A DNA stretch of 64,000 nucleotides from assembly GCA_018222405.1 (NCBI GenBank), contig JAAFAI010000022.1, positions 1 through 64,000 of the forward strand, in the 5' to 3' direction. Below, piece after piece: positions 34,197 to 43,119 of this stretch. Position numbers and translations under genes: made by a program. The notes beneath the pieces are model-generated. The model ran no database searches, was not told the origin of the DNA, and saw only the letters and a list, made by a program, of their open reading frames with translations. Each line of letters begins with the position of its first letter. Within the stretch, counting starts at the first letter, position 1. Source of the stretch: Gammaproteobacteria bacterium (lineage in GTDB: Bacteria; Pseudomonadota; Gammaproteobacteria; Enterobacterales; Alteromonadaceae).

Positions 34197-34349
34197 ATTC
34201 TACGCATTTTATTGTCAATTTTACTGCCACCGCTGGGCGTGTTTCTGCAAGTCGGTATTGGCGCGCAATTCTGGATCAATATTTTACTGACTCTGCTGGG
34301 CTATATCCCGGGCATTGTGCACGCGGTTTATATTATTGCTAAGCGCTAG
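34191..34349 (+). CDS. PMP3/YqaE family proteolipid
   Basis: 52 residues with two hydrophobic helices (LRILLSILLPPLGVFLQVGIG at 4-24, FWINILLTLLGYIPGIVHAVYII at 27-49) and a conserved LLPPLGVF motif of the PMP3/YqaE family. In yeast and plants, PMP3 proteins tune membrane potential under salt or cold; in bacteria they are often stress-induced. The start is the ATG at 34191 with AAGGTG upstream; a start at 34161 would add ten residues but has no ribosome-binding site. The 3' end overlaps the convergent halogenase gene by 11 bp. Confidence 0.88.
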   Translation: MDILRILLSILLPPLGVFLQVGIGAQFWINILLTLLGYIPGIVHAVYIIAKR

Positions 34350-35889
34350 CCGCCTTAAGCCGGTTAAAATATTCCCGGTTAGTTGGCAACTGCGCCAACA
34401 GCTTATCGCCATTGTGCAAAAACTCCCGGCGCACCCTTTCAATTAGTGGTTTGCGCAGACTGGTAATGCCACCCGGCTGCCAGTCATGGGAGCGAAACCC
34501 CATGCCATACAATACGTATTGTTTACTGGCAGAGGAGAAAAGCTCCTGGCGCAGATTGGTTTCTAACAAGCCAGGCGGCTGACTTTGCCATAACTGCAAA
34601 GCATCCTGCAGGCTGTCTGTCCAGGAGGCGGGATCGGCATGGGCCTGCCAGTAGGGGCTGTCGCGGCGCTCACTTAATACATAATGCAGTTTGATGAAGT
34701 CAATAATCTCATCCCACCGGGCGTCCGTCATTTCATTGTAGCGTTTACCAAGTACCGCCATGGCAGCCCGGCTGCGTGGCAGTTGGTCGGCTATCCACTC
34801 CGCCGACTTTTCAATCAATACCAGTGCCGTGGCTTCCAGCGGTTCAACAAAACCGGCCGAGACCCCGATGGCAACGCAATTATGTTCCCAGAACCGCGCC
34901 CGGTGGCCGGGATCAAACCGAATGGTTCGCGGCATAATCGCTTTCTGACTTAAAGACTCATCACTGCTGATATAGGCTCTTAATGCGTCTTCGGCCTGAG
35001 TCTCGGTAGTTAGCTCGCTGGCAAAGACATGACCGATACCGCGGCGCGACTGTAACGCGATATCCCACACCCACCCGTGAGGCCTGGCTGTCGCCACGGT
35101 ACACGAGGCTATTGGCGTTAGCTCACTGGCATGGTTCACCTGGGCTGCCACTGCCGTGTCGTTGAATAAAATATGCCGTTTAGAAACAAAGGGGACGTTG
35201 TAATGCTGCCCGATTAAGCGCGCACTAAAACCACTACAATCAATAAATAAGTCACCAGCCAACGGCTCGTCTTGCGCCAGCTCGATAGCTGCTATTGCGC
35301 CATCGGGATGACTCTGGATACCGGCAACGTGGGCGCTTTTATACTGTACGCCGAGTTGCTCAGTACAATGACGATGAAGGAGCGCGACAAATTTATCGGC
35401 GCTTAAATGGTAGCCGTAATTAAAATTGTAAGCGAATTCGGGTAATTGCGGCATTTTCGGCGCCTGATAGCGCTCACAGGCCATGCCCTGAGCACAAACC
35501 CAGGACTCAAAGTCGCCCGGACATCCTTCTTCGTGCCAGGCTTCGACCAGATTGACCGCGCCAAACCCCGCAGGCGCCGTAAAGGGATGGTAATACTTAT
35601 CCTCGCCGCCCTGCTGCCAGCCAACAAACTTTGAAGCCTGCTTAAAGCTGGCATCACACTCACTGAGAAACTGCTTTTCGGCAATGCCCAGCAAACGCAG
35701 CGTATCGCGCATGGTAGGCCAGGTTCCTTCACCCACGCCAAGGTTTTTAACGTCAGGCGATTCCACCAGAATGACTTCAGTGTGACTGTTCTCGCCAACC
35801 AATGGGTTCTTGGCCGCAATAATACCGGCAGTAAGCCAGCCGGCGGTACCACCGCCTACAACCACAACCCGGGTGATATTCTTTTCCAT
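34339..35889 (-). CDS. Flavin-dependent halogenase-like protein 1
   Basis: 516 residues of the tryptophan-halogenase superfamily: the FAD motif VVVVGGGTAGWLTA at the N-terminus, the catalytic-lysine segment ECDASFKQASKF with Lys83, and the AGFVEPLEATAL block. The second family signature WxWxIP is altered to GWVWDIAL, with Ala in place of Pro, which is uncommon among proven halogenases. It is the last gene of a five-gene unit with a TonB receptor, SapC and a cupin protein, and it follows its paralogue by 9 bp. In such loci these proteins are believed to modify a nutrient or protein rather than make chlorinated secondary metabolites; the true reaction is unknown. Confidence 0.85.
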   Translation of the reverse strand: MEKNITRVVVVGGGTAGWLTAGIIAAKNPLVGENSHTEVILVESPDVKNLGVGEGTWPTMRDTLRLLGIAEKQFLSECDASFKQASKFVGWQQGGEDKYYHPFTAPAGFGAVNLVEAWHEEGCPGDFESWVCAQGMACERYQAPKMPQLPEFAYNFNYGYHLSADKFVALLHRHCTEQLGVQYKSAHVAGIQSHPDGAIAAIELAQDEPLAGDLFIDCSGFSARLIGQHYNVPFVSKRHILFNDTAVAAQVNHASELTPIASCTVATARPHGWVWDIALQSRRGIGHVFASELTTETQAEDALRAYISSDESLSQKAIMPRTIRFDPGHRARFWEHNCVAIGVSAGFVEPLEATALVLIEKSAEWIADQLPRSRAAMAVLGKRYNEMTDARWDEIIDFIKLHYVLSERRDSPYWQAHADPASWTDSLQDALQLWQSQPPGLLETNLRQELFSSASKQYVLYGMGFRSHDWQPGGITSLRKPLIERVRREFLHNGDKLLAQLPTNREYFNRLKAASA

Positions 35890-35898
35890 ACCAGGCCC

Positions 35899-37395
35899 TT
35901 ACTTAACCTGCTCGCCGGCCGGACAATACCGGGCGATAAAGTCGGCGTGGGCAGGTAACTGGCCCAACGCATTATTCACCGATTGCTTAAATGCACTGAG
36001 TTGTTGTTTTAAGCCGTCGGTGGGTAACATTCGACTTGCCCCATGATGCTGAGCAGGCATCAGGCCCTGGCCCATCATTACCTGCACCCAGGAATCTACT
36101 CTGAACAGCGCCACATCATCGGGCCATACGTAGCCATTTTGCGCAAAAATAGCCATTCGATGGGCTAAGGGTTCAGGAATATCCATGGTGCGGTAATGAT
36201 CCCAGAAATCACTGTCTGTTCGTTTCGTCAGGTTATAGTGCAGAATAATAAAGTCGCGGATGGTCTCCATCTCTTTTTGCGTTTCGCGATTATATTGTTC
36301 AGCGAGCAATTTATAATCACTGCTAAACGGAAACAGCTTCATCAGGCGGATAAGCGCGGTGGTGACAAGATGAATACTGGTGGATTCCAAAGGCTCCAAA
36401 AAGCCACTGGCCAACCCAACGGCAATACAGTTTTTATGCCAGGCTTTTTCTCGTCGGCCGGTCTTAAATTTAAGATAACGGGGCTCGGTTAGCATTGCGC
36501 CGTCGAGGTTTTGCTTAAGGGTTGCCAGTGCTTCCTCGTCACTTAAAAAGCGACTGCTATAAACAATACCGTTACCCACCCGAGATTGTAGTGGGATCCG
36601 CCACTGCCAACCGGCGTTATGGGCCGTGGCGATAGTATAAGGTTTAGGCGCTTCGGTAGATTGGGTTTGAATGGCAATTGCCCGATCGGCAGCCAGCCAG
36701 TGACTCCAGTCTTCATATCCAACATCAAGGTGTTCGCCTATTAACAGTCCCCTGAAACCGGTGCAATCAATAAACACATCCCCTTCTATCGCAATACCGG
36801 TATCCAGCGTCAGGCGGGTTAGGTTACCACTTTGTGGATCGGTATCTACCGACTGAATTTTACCCTCGCATCGGGTAACACCGGCGGCTTCGGATTTATT
36901 TCTAAGGTACGCAGCATAAGCCGTGGCGTCGAGGTGGTAGGCAAAGTTAAGCGGCCGATTACCAATCTTAGTGGCAAACTTATTGGCTTTGGCAGCTTTT
37001 AGTTCAAGGCAATAGTCTTCCAGACTGTCCTGCTGACCATTAGCCACCGCTTCCATCCAGAATTCATGAAATTCGGCCATCCATGAACGCTGACCGATTT
37101 CGCCAAAAGAGTGAATATAGCTGTCACCGTCATTTGCCCAGTTATCAAACTGAATCCCCAGCTTAAAGGTGGCGTTTGTCGCAGCCATAAATTCTTGTTC
37201 GTTGATGCCCATCAGCTGATGAAAATTACACATGGTAGGAATGGTTGCTTCCCCTACTCCCACGGTGCCAATCTGATCAGACTCAACTAACGTGATATCC
37301 AGCACGTTACCTAAACGGGTCACTAAACTAAACGCGGTTAACCATCCGGCAGTGCCGCCGCCGGCTACAACAACACGGGTTTTCTTTTGCGCCAT
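35899..37395 (-). CDS. Flavin-dependent halogenase-like protein 2
   Basis: 498 residues with the tryptophan-halogenase fold: VVVAGGGTAGWLTAF, VGVGEATIPTM, the lysine segment NATFKLGIQF (Lys78), a canonical WQWRIP motif, and ASGFLEPLESTSIHLV near residue 350. All the signatures of the halogenase family are present, unlike in its neighbour. It sits 14 bp downstream of the cupin-like gene and 9 bp upstream of its paralogue. The two paralogues are clearly diverged and are not a recent tandem duplication. FAD must be supplied as FADH2 by a reductase encoded elsewhere. Confidence 0.88.
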   Translation of the reverse strand: MAQKKTRVVVAGGGTAGWLTAFSLVTRLGNVLDITLVESDQIGTVGVGEATIPTMCNFHQLMGINEQEFMAATNATFKLGIQFDNWANDGDSYIHSFGEIGQRSWMAEFHEFWMEAVANGQQDSLEDYCLELKAAKANKFATKIGNRPLNFAYHLDATAYAAYLRNKSEAAGVTRCEGKIQSVDTDPQSGNLTRLTLDTGIAIEGDVFIDCTGFRGLLIGEHLDVGYEDWSHWLAADRAIAIQTQSTEAPKPYTIATAHNAGWQWRIPLQSRVGNGIVYSSRFLSDEEALATLKQNLDGAMLTEPRYLKFKTGRREKAWHKNCIAVGLASGFLEPLESTSIHLVTTALIRLMKLFPFSSDYKLLAEQYNRETQKEMETIRDFIILHYNLTKRTDSDFWDHYRTMDIPEPLAHRMAIFAQNGYVWPDDVALFRVDSWVQVMMGQGLMPAQHHGASRMLPTDGLKQQLSAFKQSVNNALGQLPAHADFIARYCPAGEQVK

Positions 37396-37409
37396 TAATT
37401 TAAGCCTAT

Positions 37410-38435
37410 TTATCGATTAAGGTTATTCAGTAACATTGCGCGTAAACGGCGCGCCGATAATTCATCCATCTGTGCCAGCGGACCATGACATTCCACCGGC
37501 AAATGCTCGATGACTTTTTCGCCGTCACCAAACACATAATAGTCAAACAATGCTCGCCAGGCGGCTTTTTCCTCGGCCGGTTTGTCGCGCAAAGTGAGCA
37601 TGCCATGCATGAGCAGGTCCATGGGATTGCCCAGATAAGGTTTGGCTGTCATCCACCAAAAATTAACCATAACGTTAAAGCGGTCAAACGCCCTGACCTC
37701 ATGCCACCACATACTCGGGTAATACAGTCCGTCACCAGGTTCCAGATCAGCAATCCAGGCATTTTCCAGTGCGGTTTTTAAGCGTGGGAATTTTTCAAAG
37801 TCGGGCTCATCAAGATTAGCGGTGGTAACCACTTGCCCCCCAGGCGTTGGCGACAGCGGTCCGGGGTATAAATTGTCTACCTGCTCTGGCGAAAACAGGG
37901 TAAAGCGCCGTTTACCTAATACGCAACAGGCTATATTTTTAGGTTGATCAAAATGCGCCGCCGCCACCGATTCGGTGCCAATCCAAATTTTGGGTACCGG
38001 CTGATTATTGGTAAATTCCGGATGCGAAAAATTGAGCGTATTGGCTTTACTTAATTCAGGCAAACCCTGATCAAATCGCAAGGAGTTTATATACAGGTAT
38101 TCGTGCTCATCATCACTGAAACCGGCTTTGATTTGTGCCAGCACGTCACAGAGACGCGTTTTTTCGCTGCTATAGTTAAAGCCCGTGCAGGTGTCGTTGT
38201 AACCAAAACGCGATTTAATGTGTGCTGGCGCACGGTATGCCAGCAGCGGCCGGCCGGTATCGTTTTCAGTAAGCTGCGCCATGGCCTGCTCAACAGACTG
38301 TTTGCCAGCTTGTACCAGCGGCCAGTTGTTCACCAGCCCTTTGAGTATTACCGGTTTATTTAACGCAAAAAGATCGTCAAAAGGAATGTTGTCGGGTGAA
38401 ATGCCCTCTATCACAAGTACCTGATTGGCCGTCAT
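37410..38435 (-). CDS. JmjC-like cupin domain protein
   Basis: 341 residues. Cupin_8/JmjC core with an iron-binding facial triad: His161 and Asp163 in AAAHFDQPKN and His245 in SMWWHEVRAF; 2-oxoglutarate could bind around KRRFTLFSPEQ. This pattern is that of 2-oxoglutarate-dependent protein hydroxylases. It lies between SapC (20 bp) and the halogenase-like genes (14 bp), and probably functions with them. Such cupin-SapC-halogenase groups recur next to TonB receptors in gammaproteobacteria and Caulobacter relatives. The substrate is unknown; modification of a carbohydrate-uptake protein is one possibility. Confidence 0.87.
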   Translation of the reverse strand: MTANQVLVIEGISPDNIPFDDLFALNKPVILKGLVNNWPLVQAGKQSVEQAMAQLTENDTGRPLLAYRAPAHIKSRFGYNDTCTGFNYSSEKTRLCDVLAQIKAGFSDDEHEYLYINSLRFDQGLPELSKANTLNFSHPEFTNNQPVPKIWIGTESVAAAHFDQPKNIACCVLGKRRFTLFSPEQVDNLYPGPLSPTPGGQVVTTANLDEPDFEKFPRLKTALENAWIADLEPGDGLYYPSMWWHEVRAFDRFNVMVNFWWMTAKPYLGNPMDLLMHGMLTLRDKPAEEKAAWRALFDYYVFGDGEKVIEHLPVECHGPLAQMDELSARRLRAMLLNNLNR

Positions 38436-38455
38436 GGTAATGCGTCCTTAAATAA

Positions 38456-39181
38456 TTACAGTACTGCCGACTTAGCGTTCTTTAACTCGATAAGACGCTG
38501 AAAATTGCCCATTGAAGACAGAATAAAAAATAATGAGCTAAGGATACCGTACTGATTGAGCTTAGCGAGTTGATCCCCCTCAAGGGCGCTGAGCTTTTGC
38601 TGGTTAATGGTGTAGTAGTTGTTGAGATTAACCTGTTCAACATTACTTAACTTAATCTGAATTGACACCGGCTCTAATAAATCCAGCTCATTGATTAGGG
38701 TAAATAAGGTGTGGTTGTACTGAGCGCCAGTCTCAATGGTTTGCAGTGCTTTTTTAACATACTGCAGGTACTGCGACTCGCCACCCATTGGCATAAACAC
38801 GGCTTCGCCTTCGTTACTGTTTACCCGTGCATCGTCCATATCGAGGCAGATTTTAGGATCCGTGGGTTCACCATTGTCGTTTTTGCTGTAGCCAATGCTA
38901 AACGGACCACGAGCCAGTAACGCCGGCACATAACGGGTTGTCCATCCGCTCGCGGATAAAAACAGGTTTTCATTTTTTTCCAGCCCCAGAATAGCATGCA
39001 ACTGCAAGGACTCAGTCTCTTCGCCGCGATAAATGAGGATGGGGAATTCTTTTTGTAACTCAGTGATTTCAGAAGCATAGATCTGACAACGGTTGACATT
39101 ATCACTGGTACTGTTGGTGTCACTGACACTGATCTTGATATCAGCATGATCAACGTTATTTAAAACGGCAATGTTAGACAT
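38456..39181 (-). CDS. SapC family protein
   Basis: 241 residues. The SapC family signature is recognisable in FPILIYRGEETESLQLHAILGLEKNENLF and in GYSKNDNGEPTDPKICLDMDDARVN near the middle. No signal peptide or membrane segment, so it is cytoplasmic. SapC was named for an S-layer-associated gene in Campylobacter, but in proteobacteria it mostly accompanies TonB receptors, and its role is unknown. It starts 139 bp after the receptor gene, separated by a strong hairpin, and continues 20 bp into the cupin gene. Confidence 0.85.
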   Translation of the reverse strand: MSNIAVLNNVDHADIKISVSDTNSTSDNVNRCQIYASEITELQKEFPILIYRGEETESLQLHAILGLEKNENLFLSASGWTTRYVPALLARGPFSIGYSKNDNGEPTDPKICLDMDDARVNSNEGEAVFMPMGGESQYLQYVKKALQTIETGAQYNHTLFTLINELDLLEPVSIQIKLSNVEQVNLNNYYTINQQKLSALEGDQLAKLNQYGILSSLFFILSSMGNFQRLIELKNAKSAVL

Positions 39182-39280
39182 AGGAAAATTCGCTAAATAG
39201 CTAAGAAGAAACGGTTAGTCTGCATCCTACCCTTAGCTGTGATGACAGGCAAATGCTGACTTGAATACAACAGGGAAATG

Positions 39281-39308
39281 CCTGACCGGCACGGGTGCGC
39301 CGGTCAGG
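39281..39308 (-). terminator. Perfect 10-bp hairpin between TonB receptor and sapC
   Basis: CCTGACCGGC and GCCGGTCAGG with an 8-nt loop, directly downstream of the receptor stop in the direction of transcription. On the minus strand the stem is preceded by an A-run and followed by CATTTCCC, so it is not a canonical terminator on that strand, but may reduce read-through into sapC or stabilise the receptor transcript. Confidence 0.5.
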
Positions 39309-39320
39309 TTTTTACATCAC

Positions 39321-42300
39321 TTAGAACGTGTAACGCGCGTTCAGAACGTAGCGTCTGTCCAGTTCCTGGATAAAGAAGGTGTTGTTATAGCTGCGTCCAT
39401 ACTGGCGCTGGCCTTCTTCAGTCAGGTTGATGATATCCATGCTTACTGTCAGATCTTCGCTGAACTCGTAGCTAACGTTAACATCCACTTGCTCGTACTC
39501 GTCGATAAACAGCGGGTTACGAACAGAAGATACGCCACGGTTAACTTCGCTCAGGAACGAGTCACGCCAGTTGTAAGCAACACGTGCAGATAAGCCGTCT
39601 TTTTCGTAAATCAGAACGATGTTAGCACTGTCAGACAGGCCTTCCAGAGCGAACTGGTCTAATGCCGGATCGGCGCCTACGTCGTAACCGATATCACCGT
39701 CTACGATAGTGAAGTTAGCCTGATAACCAAAGCCTGACTCACCAAAGAAGTGCTGCCACGCTAACTCGTAACCAGAGATACGAGCGCTTTGGTTGTTCAC
39801 TGGCTGAGTTACCTCAAACAGCATGTTTGGATCGCCCGCTACCGGACCAACACTGTAGTTTGCAAATACGTCATCTGCGAACGCCTGACCTTCCTCGAAG
39901 TCATCTGCACCACCCGGGAATGCATCCGGGTTAGACAGCAGTGCTGTCATGGTGAAGTAGTTACGCTCGGTAACTTCGATACCACGAGCTTCCAGTTCTG
40001 CAATCGCATCACCAGAAACTGTGCCAGGCTGACCTGAAGTTGGGTCAAGTAAGCCAAACAGGTTTTGTGATACCTGTTGAGTACCTACGAAGTTGTCTAC
40101 GTCTTTACGGTAGTAACCCACAGACACCATGCTCGACTCACCGTAGTAGTATTCCAGTGACAGGTCGAAGTTGTTTGACTCCAGCGGATCCAGCGCTGCA
40201 TTACCGCGGCTACCAGAACCCTGACCACCCAGATAGGTTGGGCGGCTAGGCGCGCCAATGCTGGTTGCAGTGTACATCTGGTTGTAAGCAGGACGAGCCA
40301 GGGTCATGCTGTAAGAGAAACGGGCTTTCAAATCATCGGTCAGGTTAACTGACAAATCGATGTTCGGCAGCAGAGCCTCATAAGAATGCTTCTCTGCAAG
40401 TGCATCGGTACCGCTACCCAGTTGGATACGGAAATCGTTATCTGATAACCAGATGATTTGCTCAGGTACTGATTGCAGAGAAATAGACTCAACGTCTGTC
40501 TTCTCGTAACGCAGACCCACTACCAGGTTAGCTTCGAAGCCACCGATTTCGCCATCCATTGTTGCCATACCGTAAAGTGACATGATGTCTTCTTTAACAG
40601 TATTGTTGTCAGACGCTACGGCTGGCAGGTCACCCGGAGTGAAACCGTATGCAGGCGCAACAGCTTCTAACAGGTGTACTGCGTTACCAACGAACGATAC
40701 GCTACCCAGTGGGATAGTGGTAGCGCCAGCTGGTACAGCAATCGCGTCAGCACCGGCAACGCCGCTCATGTCATGATCTTCAAACGCACAGGCAGTACAA
40801 CCGATTTCCAGCAGACCTTCAGGGATATTACCTACATCAGATACACCCCAGCCACCCAGCTGTGCTTCAGTTTCGTAACGAACCTGGTTCATTTCAGTGC
40901 TCATGTAGCCCACACCGAAATCAAGTTTAATATCTGAACCCTGATCCCAGGTACCGTCTAAACGGAACTGAGCAACGTCAGACGTCTGGTCAGAAGAAAT
41001 CGCACGGGTAACCTGAGGACCTACGTCCGGCAGATCGAAGATACCGTTGTCGTTACCTTTCTGAGAATCGTCAACCACGATGCTCGCCTGAGGCATGCGC
41101 TGACCGAAGTCAACTGTTTGCCAGCCAGCAGTAGCACCAGCTACGTTGAAACGAATTACGTTTTTACCGTACGGACCAGCACCGCCACTCTTAGCTTCGG
41201 CAACGTTCGCGTCAAAACGCAGGTTCAGTGAGTCATTTGCCCACCAGTCAACGTTAAAACCAAATGAGGACAACTCATCCTTCGCACCCATTACCAGGTT
41301 CTGGAAGAAGAAGTCTTTACCGCCGTCGATGTCTTCAGTGAAACGGATTGGCGTAGCCACTACCGGGTTACCGTCAAATTCCATATCAGTAAACTGACGC
41401 GCGAACCAGATACCATCAACTACAGAAGTCGACTGGATTTCGTTGCTCGCGTAAGTTGCATCCGCAGTGATGGTCATTTCGTCACTGGGCGCATACTGAA
41501 CAGTCAGCATACCGTTGATACGTTCACGGTTGTCGTGGTTAACACCTAACCCCAGGTTGGAAGGCATTGCGACCAGTTGGCCCTGCTCAGGCGCATTGGT
41601 GACGTTTGCGCCTTCAACTAAACCAAAGGTACCTGGCGAGTTAACATCCCAGTTATATAACTGATAGTTTTCAACACTCATGTGGCGGCTACCAGAATCA
41701 CGCTCCTGGTAAGAACCGAATACTGCCACACCAAAGTTAGCGTCTTCGTTAACCCAGTTAGCTACACCACTCATTTCTGGTGTTACGCCGTCACCACTTT
41801 CGTCTTTAACCGCTTTAACCCCCACAGACGCACGGCTATCACCCTGTGCCAGTGGTTTTAAAGTATTGATATTGATTGTTGCACCGATACCACCTGAAGG
41901 TACCGCTGCGCGACCTGTTTTATAAACTTCAATGCCGCTAACACCTTCGGATGCCAGGTTAGAGAAGTCGAATGAACGAGTTGTACCAGAAGCGCCCTGG
42001 TCAAGCGGGTTACCTGTAATTGAGGCAACGTTAGCGGCTGGCATCTGACGACCATTCAGAGTAATCAGGTTGAAGTTACCACCAAAACCACGAACAGTTA
42101 CTTCAGAACCTTCACCGTTTACACGGTTGATGGATACACCAGTGATACGCTGTAGCGATTCAGCCAGGTTAGTATCCGGGAATTTACCCATGTCTTCAGC
42201 AGAGATGGCGTCAACAACACCGGTAGACTGACGCTTTACGTTCATTGATTGTGACAGACTGCCACGAACGCCGCGTACTTCGATCTTTTCAACTGTTTCC

Positions 42301-42383
42301 GCTTGTTGTGCCTGAACGCCTGTGGCGACCATCACATATAGTGCCCCGGATACAGCAGTTGCTAGCTTGCTTTTATAAAACAT
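39321..42383 (-). CDS. TonB-dependent outer-membrane receptor
   Basis: 1020 residues. Signal peptide to about residue 25 (VATGVQA-QQ), then a TonB-box-like segment VEKIEVRGVRGSL, the plug domain (about 45-165: DTNLAESLQRITGVSINRVNGEGSEVTVRGFGGNFNLITLNGR) and the large beta-barrel, ending with the aromatic YTF typical of outer-membrane insertion. Unusually long, consistent with carbohydrate-type receptors in Alteromonadales. It leads the SapC-cupin-halogenase genes and is divergent from a ROK regulator. A very good promoter with a GTTAC dyad lies about 210 bp upstream of the start. Ligand not identifiable; proximity to gluconate genes hints at a sugar or sugar acid. Confidence 0.93.
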   Translation of the reverse strand: MFYKSKLATAVSGALYVMVATGVQAQQAETVEKIEVRGVRGSLSQSMNVKRQSTGVVDAISAEDMGKFPDTNLAESLQRITGVSINRVNGEGSEVTVRGFGGNFNLITLNGRQMPAANVASITGNPLDQGASGTTRSFDFSNLASEGVSGIEVYKTGRAAVPSGGIGATININTLKPLAQGDSRASVGVKAVKDESGDGVTPEMSGVANWVNEDANFGVAVFGSYQERDSGSRHMSVENYQLYNWDVNSPGTFGLVEGANVTNAPEQGQLVAMPSNLGLGVNHDNRERINGMLTVQYAPSDEMTITADATYASNEIQSTSVVDGIWFARQFTDMEFDGNPVVATPIRFTEDIDGGKDFFFQNLVMGAKDELSSFGFNVDWWANDSLNLRFDANVAEAKSGGAGPYGKNVIRFNVAGATAGWQTVDFGQRMPQASIVVDDSQKGNDNGIFDLPDVGPQVTRAISSDQTSDVAQFRLDGTWDQGSDIKLDFGVGYMSTEMNQVRYETEAQLGGWGVSDVGNIPEGLLEIGCTACAFEDHDMSGVAGADAIAVPAGATTIPLGSVSFVGNAVHLLEAVAPAYGFTPGDLPAVASDNNTVKEDIMSLYGMATMDGEIGGFEANLVVGLRYEKTDVESISLQSVPEQIIWLSDNDFRIQLGSGTDALAEKHSYEALLPNIDLSVNLTDDLKARFSYSMTLARPAYNQMYTATSIGAPSRPTYLGGQGSGSRGNAALDPLESNNFDLSLEYYYGESSMVSVGYYRKDVDNFVGTQQVSQNLFGLLDPTSGQPGTVSGDAIAELEARGIEVTERNYFTMTALLSNPDAFPGGADDFEEGQAFADDVFANYSVGPVAGDPNMLFEVTQPVNNQSARISGYELAWQHFFGESGFGYQANFTIVDGDIGYDVGADPALDQFALEGLSDSANIVLIYEKDGLSARVAYNWRDSFLSEVNRGVSSVRNPLFIDEYEQVDVNVSYEFSEDLTVSMDIINLTEEGQRQYGRSYNNTFFIQELDRRYVLNARYTF

Positions 42384-43119
42384 AATTTGGTTTCCAATGA
42401 GATTAACACTTTTTTATTTATATGCGCCGTTGGCCTTAACCATCTGTCATCTGATACCCAACCGATTAACCGATAATTAAGTGCAGGCTGACCTGCTATT
42501 GCCTTGACGCAGTGCTAAATTCAATACAGTTCTCTCAATCCGTATTGAACCGTTACAACGGGAAATCAGGTTGACCGTCTGTAACGCCCCATATGTATAG
42601 TTACATTTTCGTAACAATGCAAGCTTTTTGTAAAGCTACTTAACTAATTGATAAGATTTTAACACTTCCACCCTAATTGGTGCGATCTTTGCTTTGTATC
42701 AGGGCGGTATAAAACTCATGAAACAAACGCATTCTAATCGATTTTATAAACAAACCTTATGAATAATCAGCATAAATCTACTGTATATTAAACGGGTGTT
42801 TTACGTTTAAATGAAACGACAGAACTTGTTAAAGTGTAACTGAGAATTATTTTTTTATTTTATATCATAAACTTATATTTATCTTTTATGGTTTAGCAAT
42901 AGTGATAATTTGTGTAATGCTGGATTTTGTGCCTGACTTATTATCAATTAGTGCAAAGCAGCAGCAAAATACCGGAAAAGCCTTTTAAGAATTTAAAAAG
43001 CAGGTATATTAACAAAACATTTTGCAACGGTGATTTAACATCTCGATAACGGAAGCATTTGTTGCCTAATACAATAATAATCAAACTGAGCGAATCAGTA
43101 GAGAAATGTGTTAATAAAA
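42384..43119. other. 736-bp divergent intergenic region between TonB receptor and ROK regulator
   Basis: No gene is visible. On the receptor side it contains a leader of about 200 nt, the promoter at 42594-42622 and several GTTAC/GTAAC half-sites, including CGTTACA (42551-42557) with TGTAACG (42580-42586). A small hairpin AGCTTT-TTGT-AAAGCT follows at about 42622-42637. The remainder to 43107 is AT-rich and carries the ROK promoter, not clearly defined. Confidence 0.5.
42594..42622 (-). promoter_or_regulatory. Promoter of the TonB-receptor operon with internal operator
   Basis: On the minus strand: -35 TTGCAT, 17-bp spacer, -10 TATACA. The spacer is almost entirely a dyad, GTTAC-N6-GTAAC (42600-42615), so a bound repressor would block polymerase. 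The predicted transcript has a leader of about 200 nt. The repressor is unknown; the ROK or GntR proteins nearby are candidates. Confidence 0.75.

Noticed and set aside
34339-42383. A biosynthetic gene cluster for a chlorinated natural product
   Set aside because: Two halogenase-like genes are present, but no NRPS, PKS, carrier protein, tryptophan enzyme, flavin reductase or exporter accompanies them. The SapC-cupin-receptor context points to nutrient uptake.
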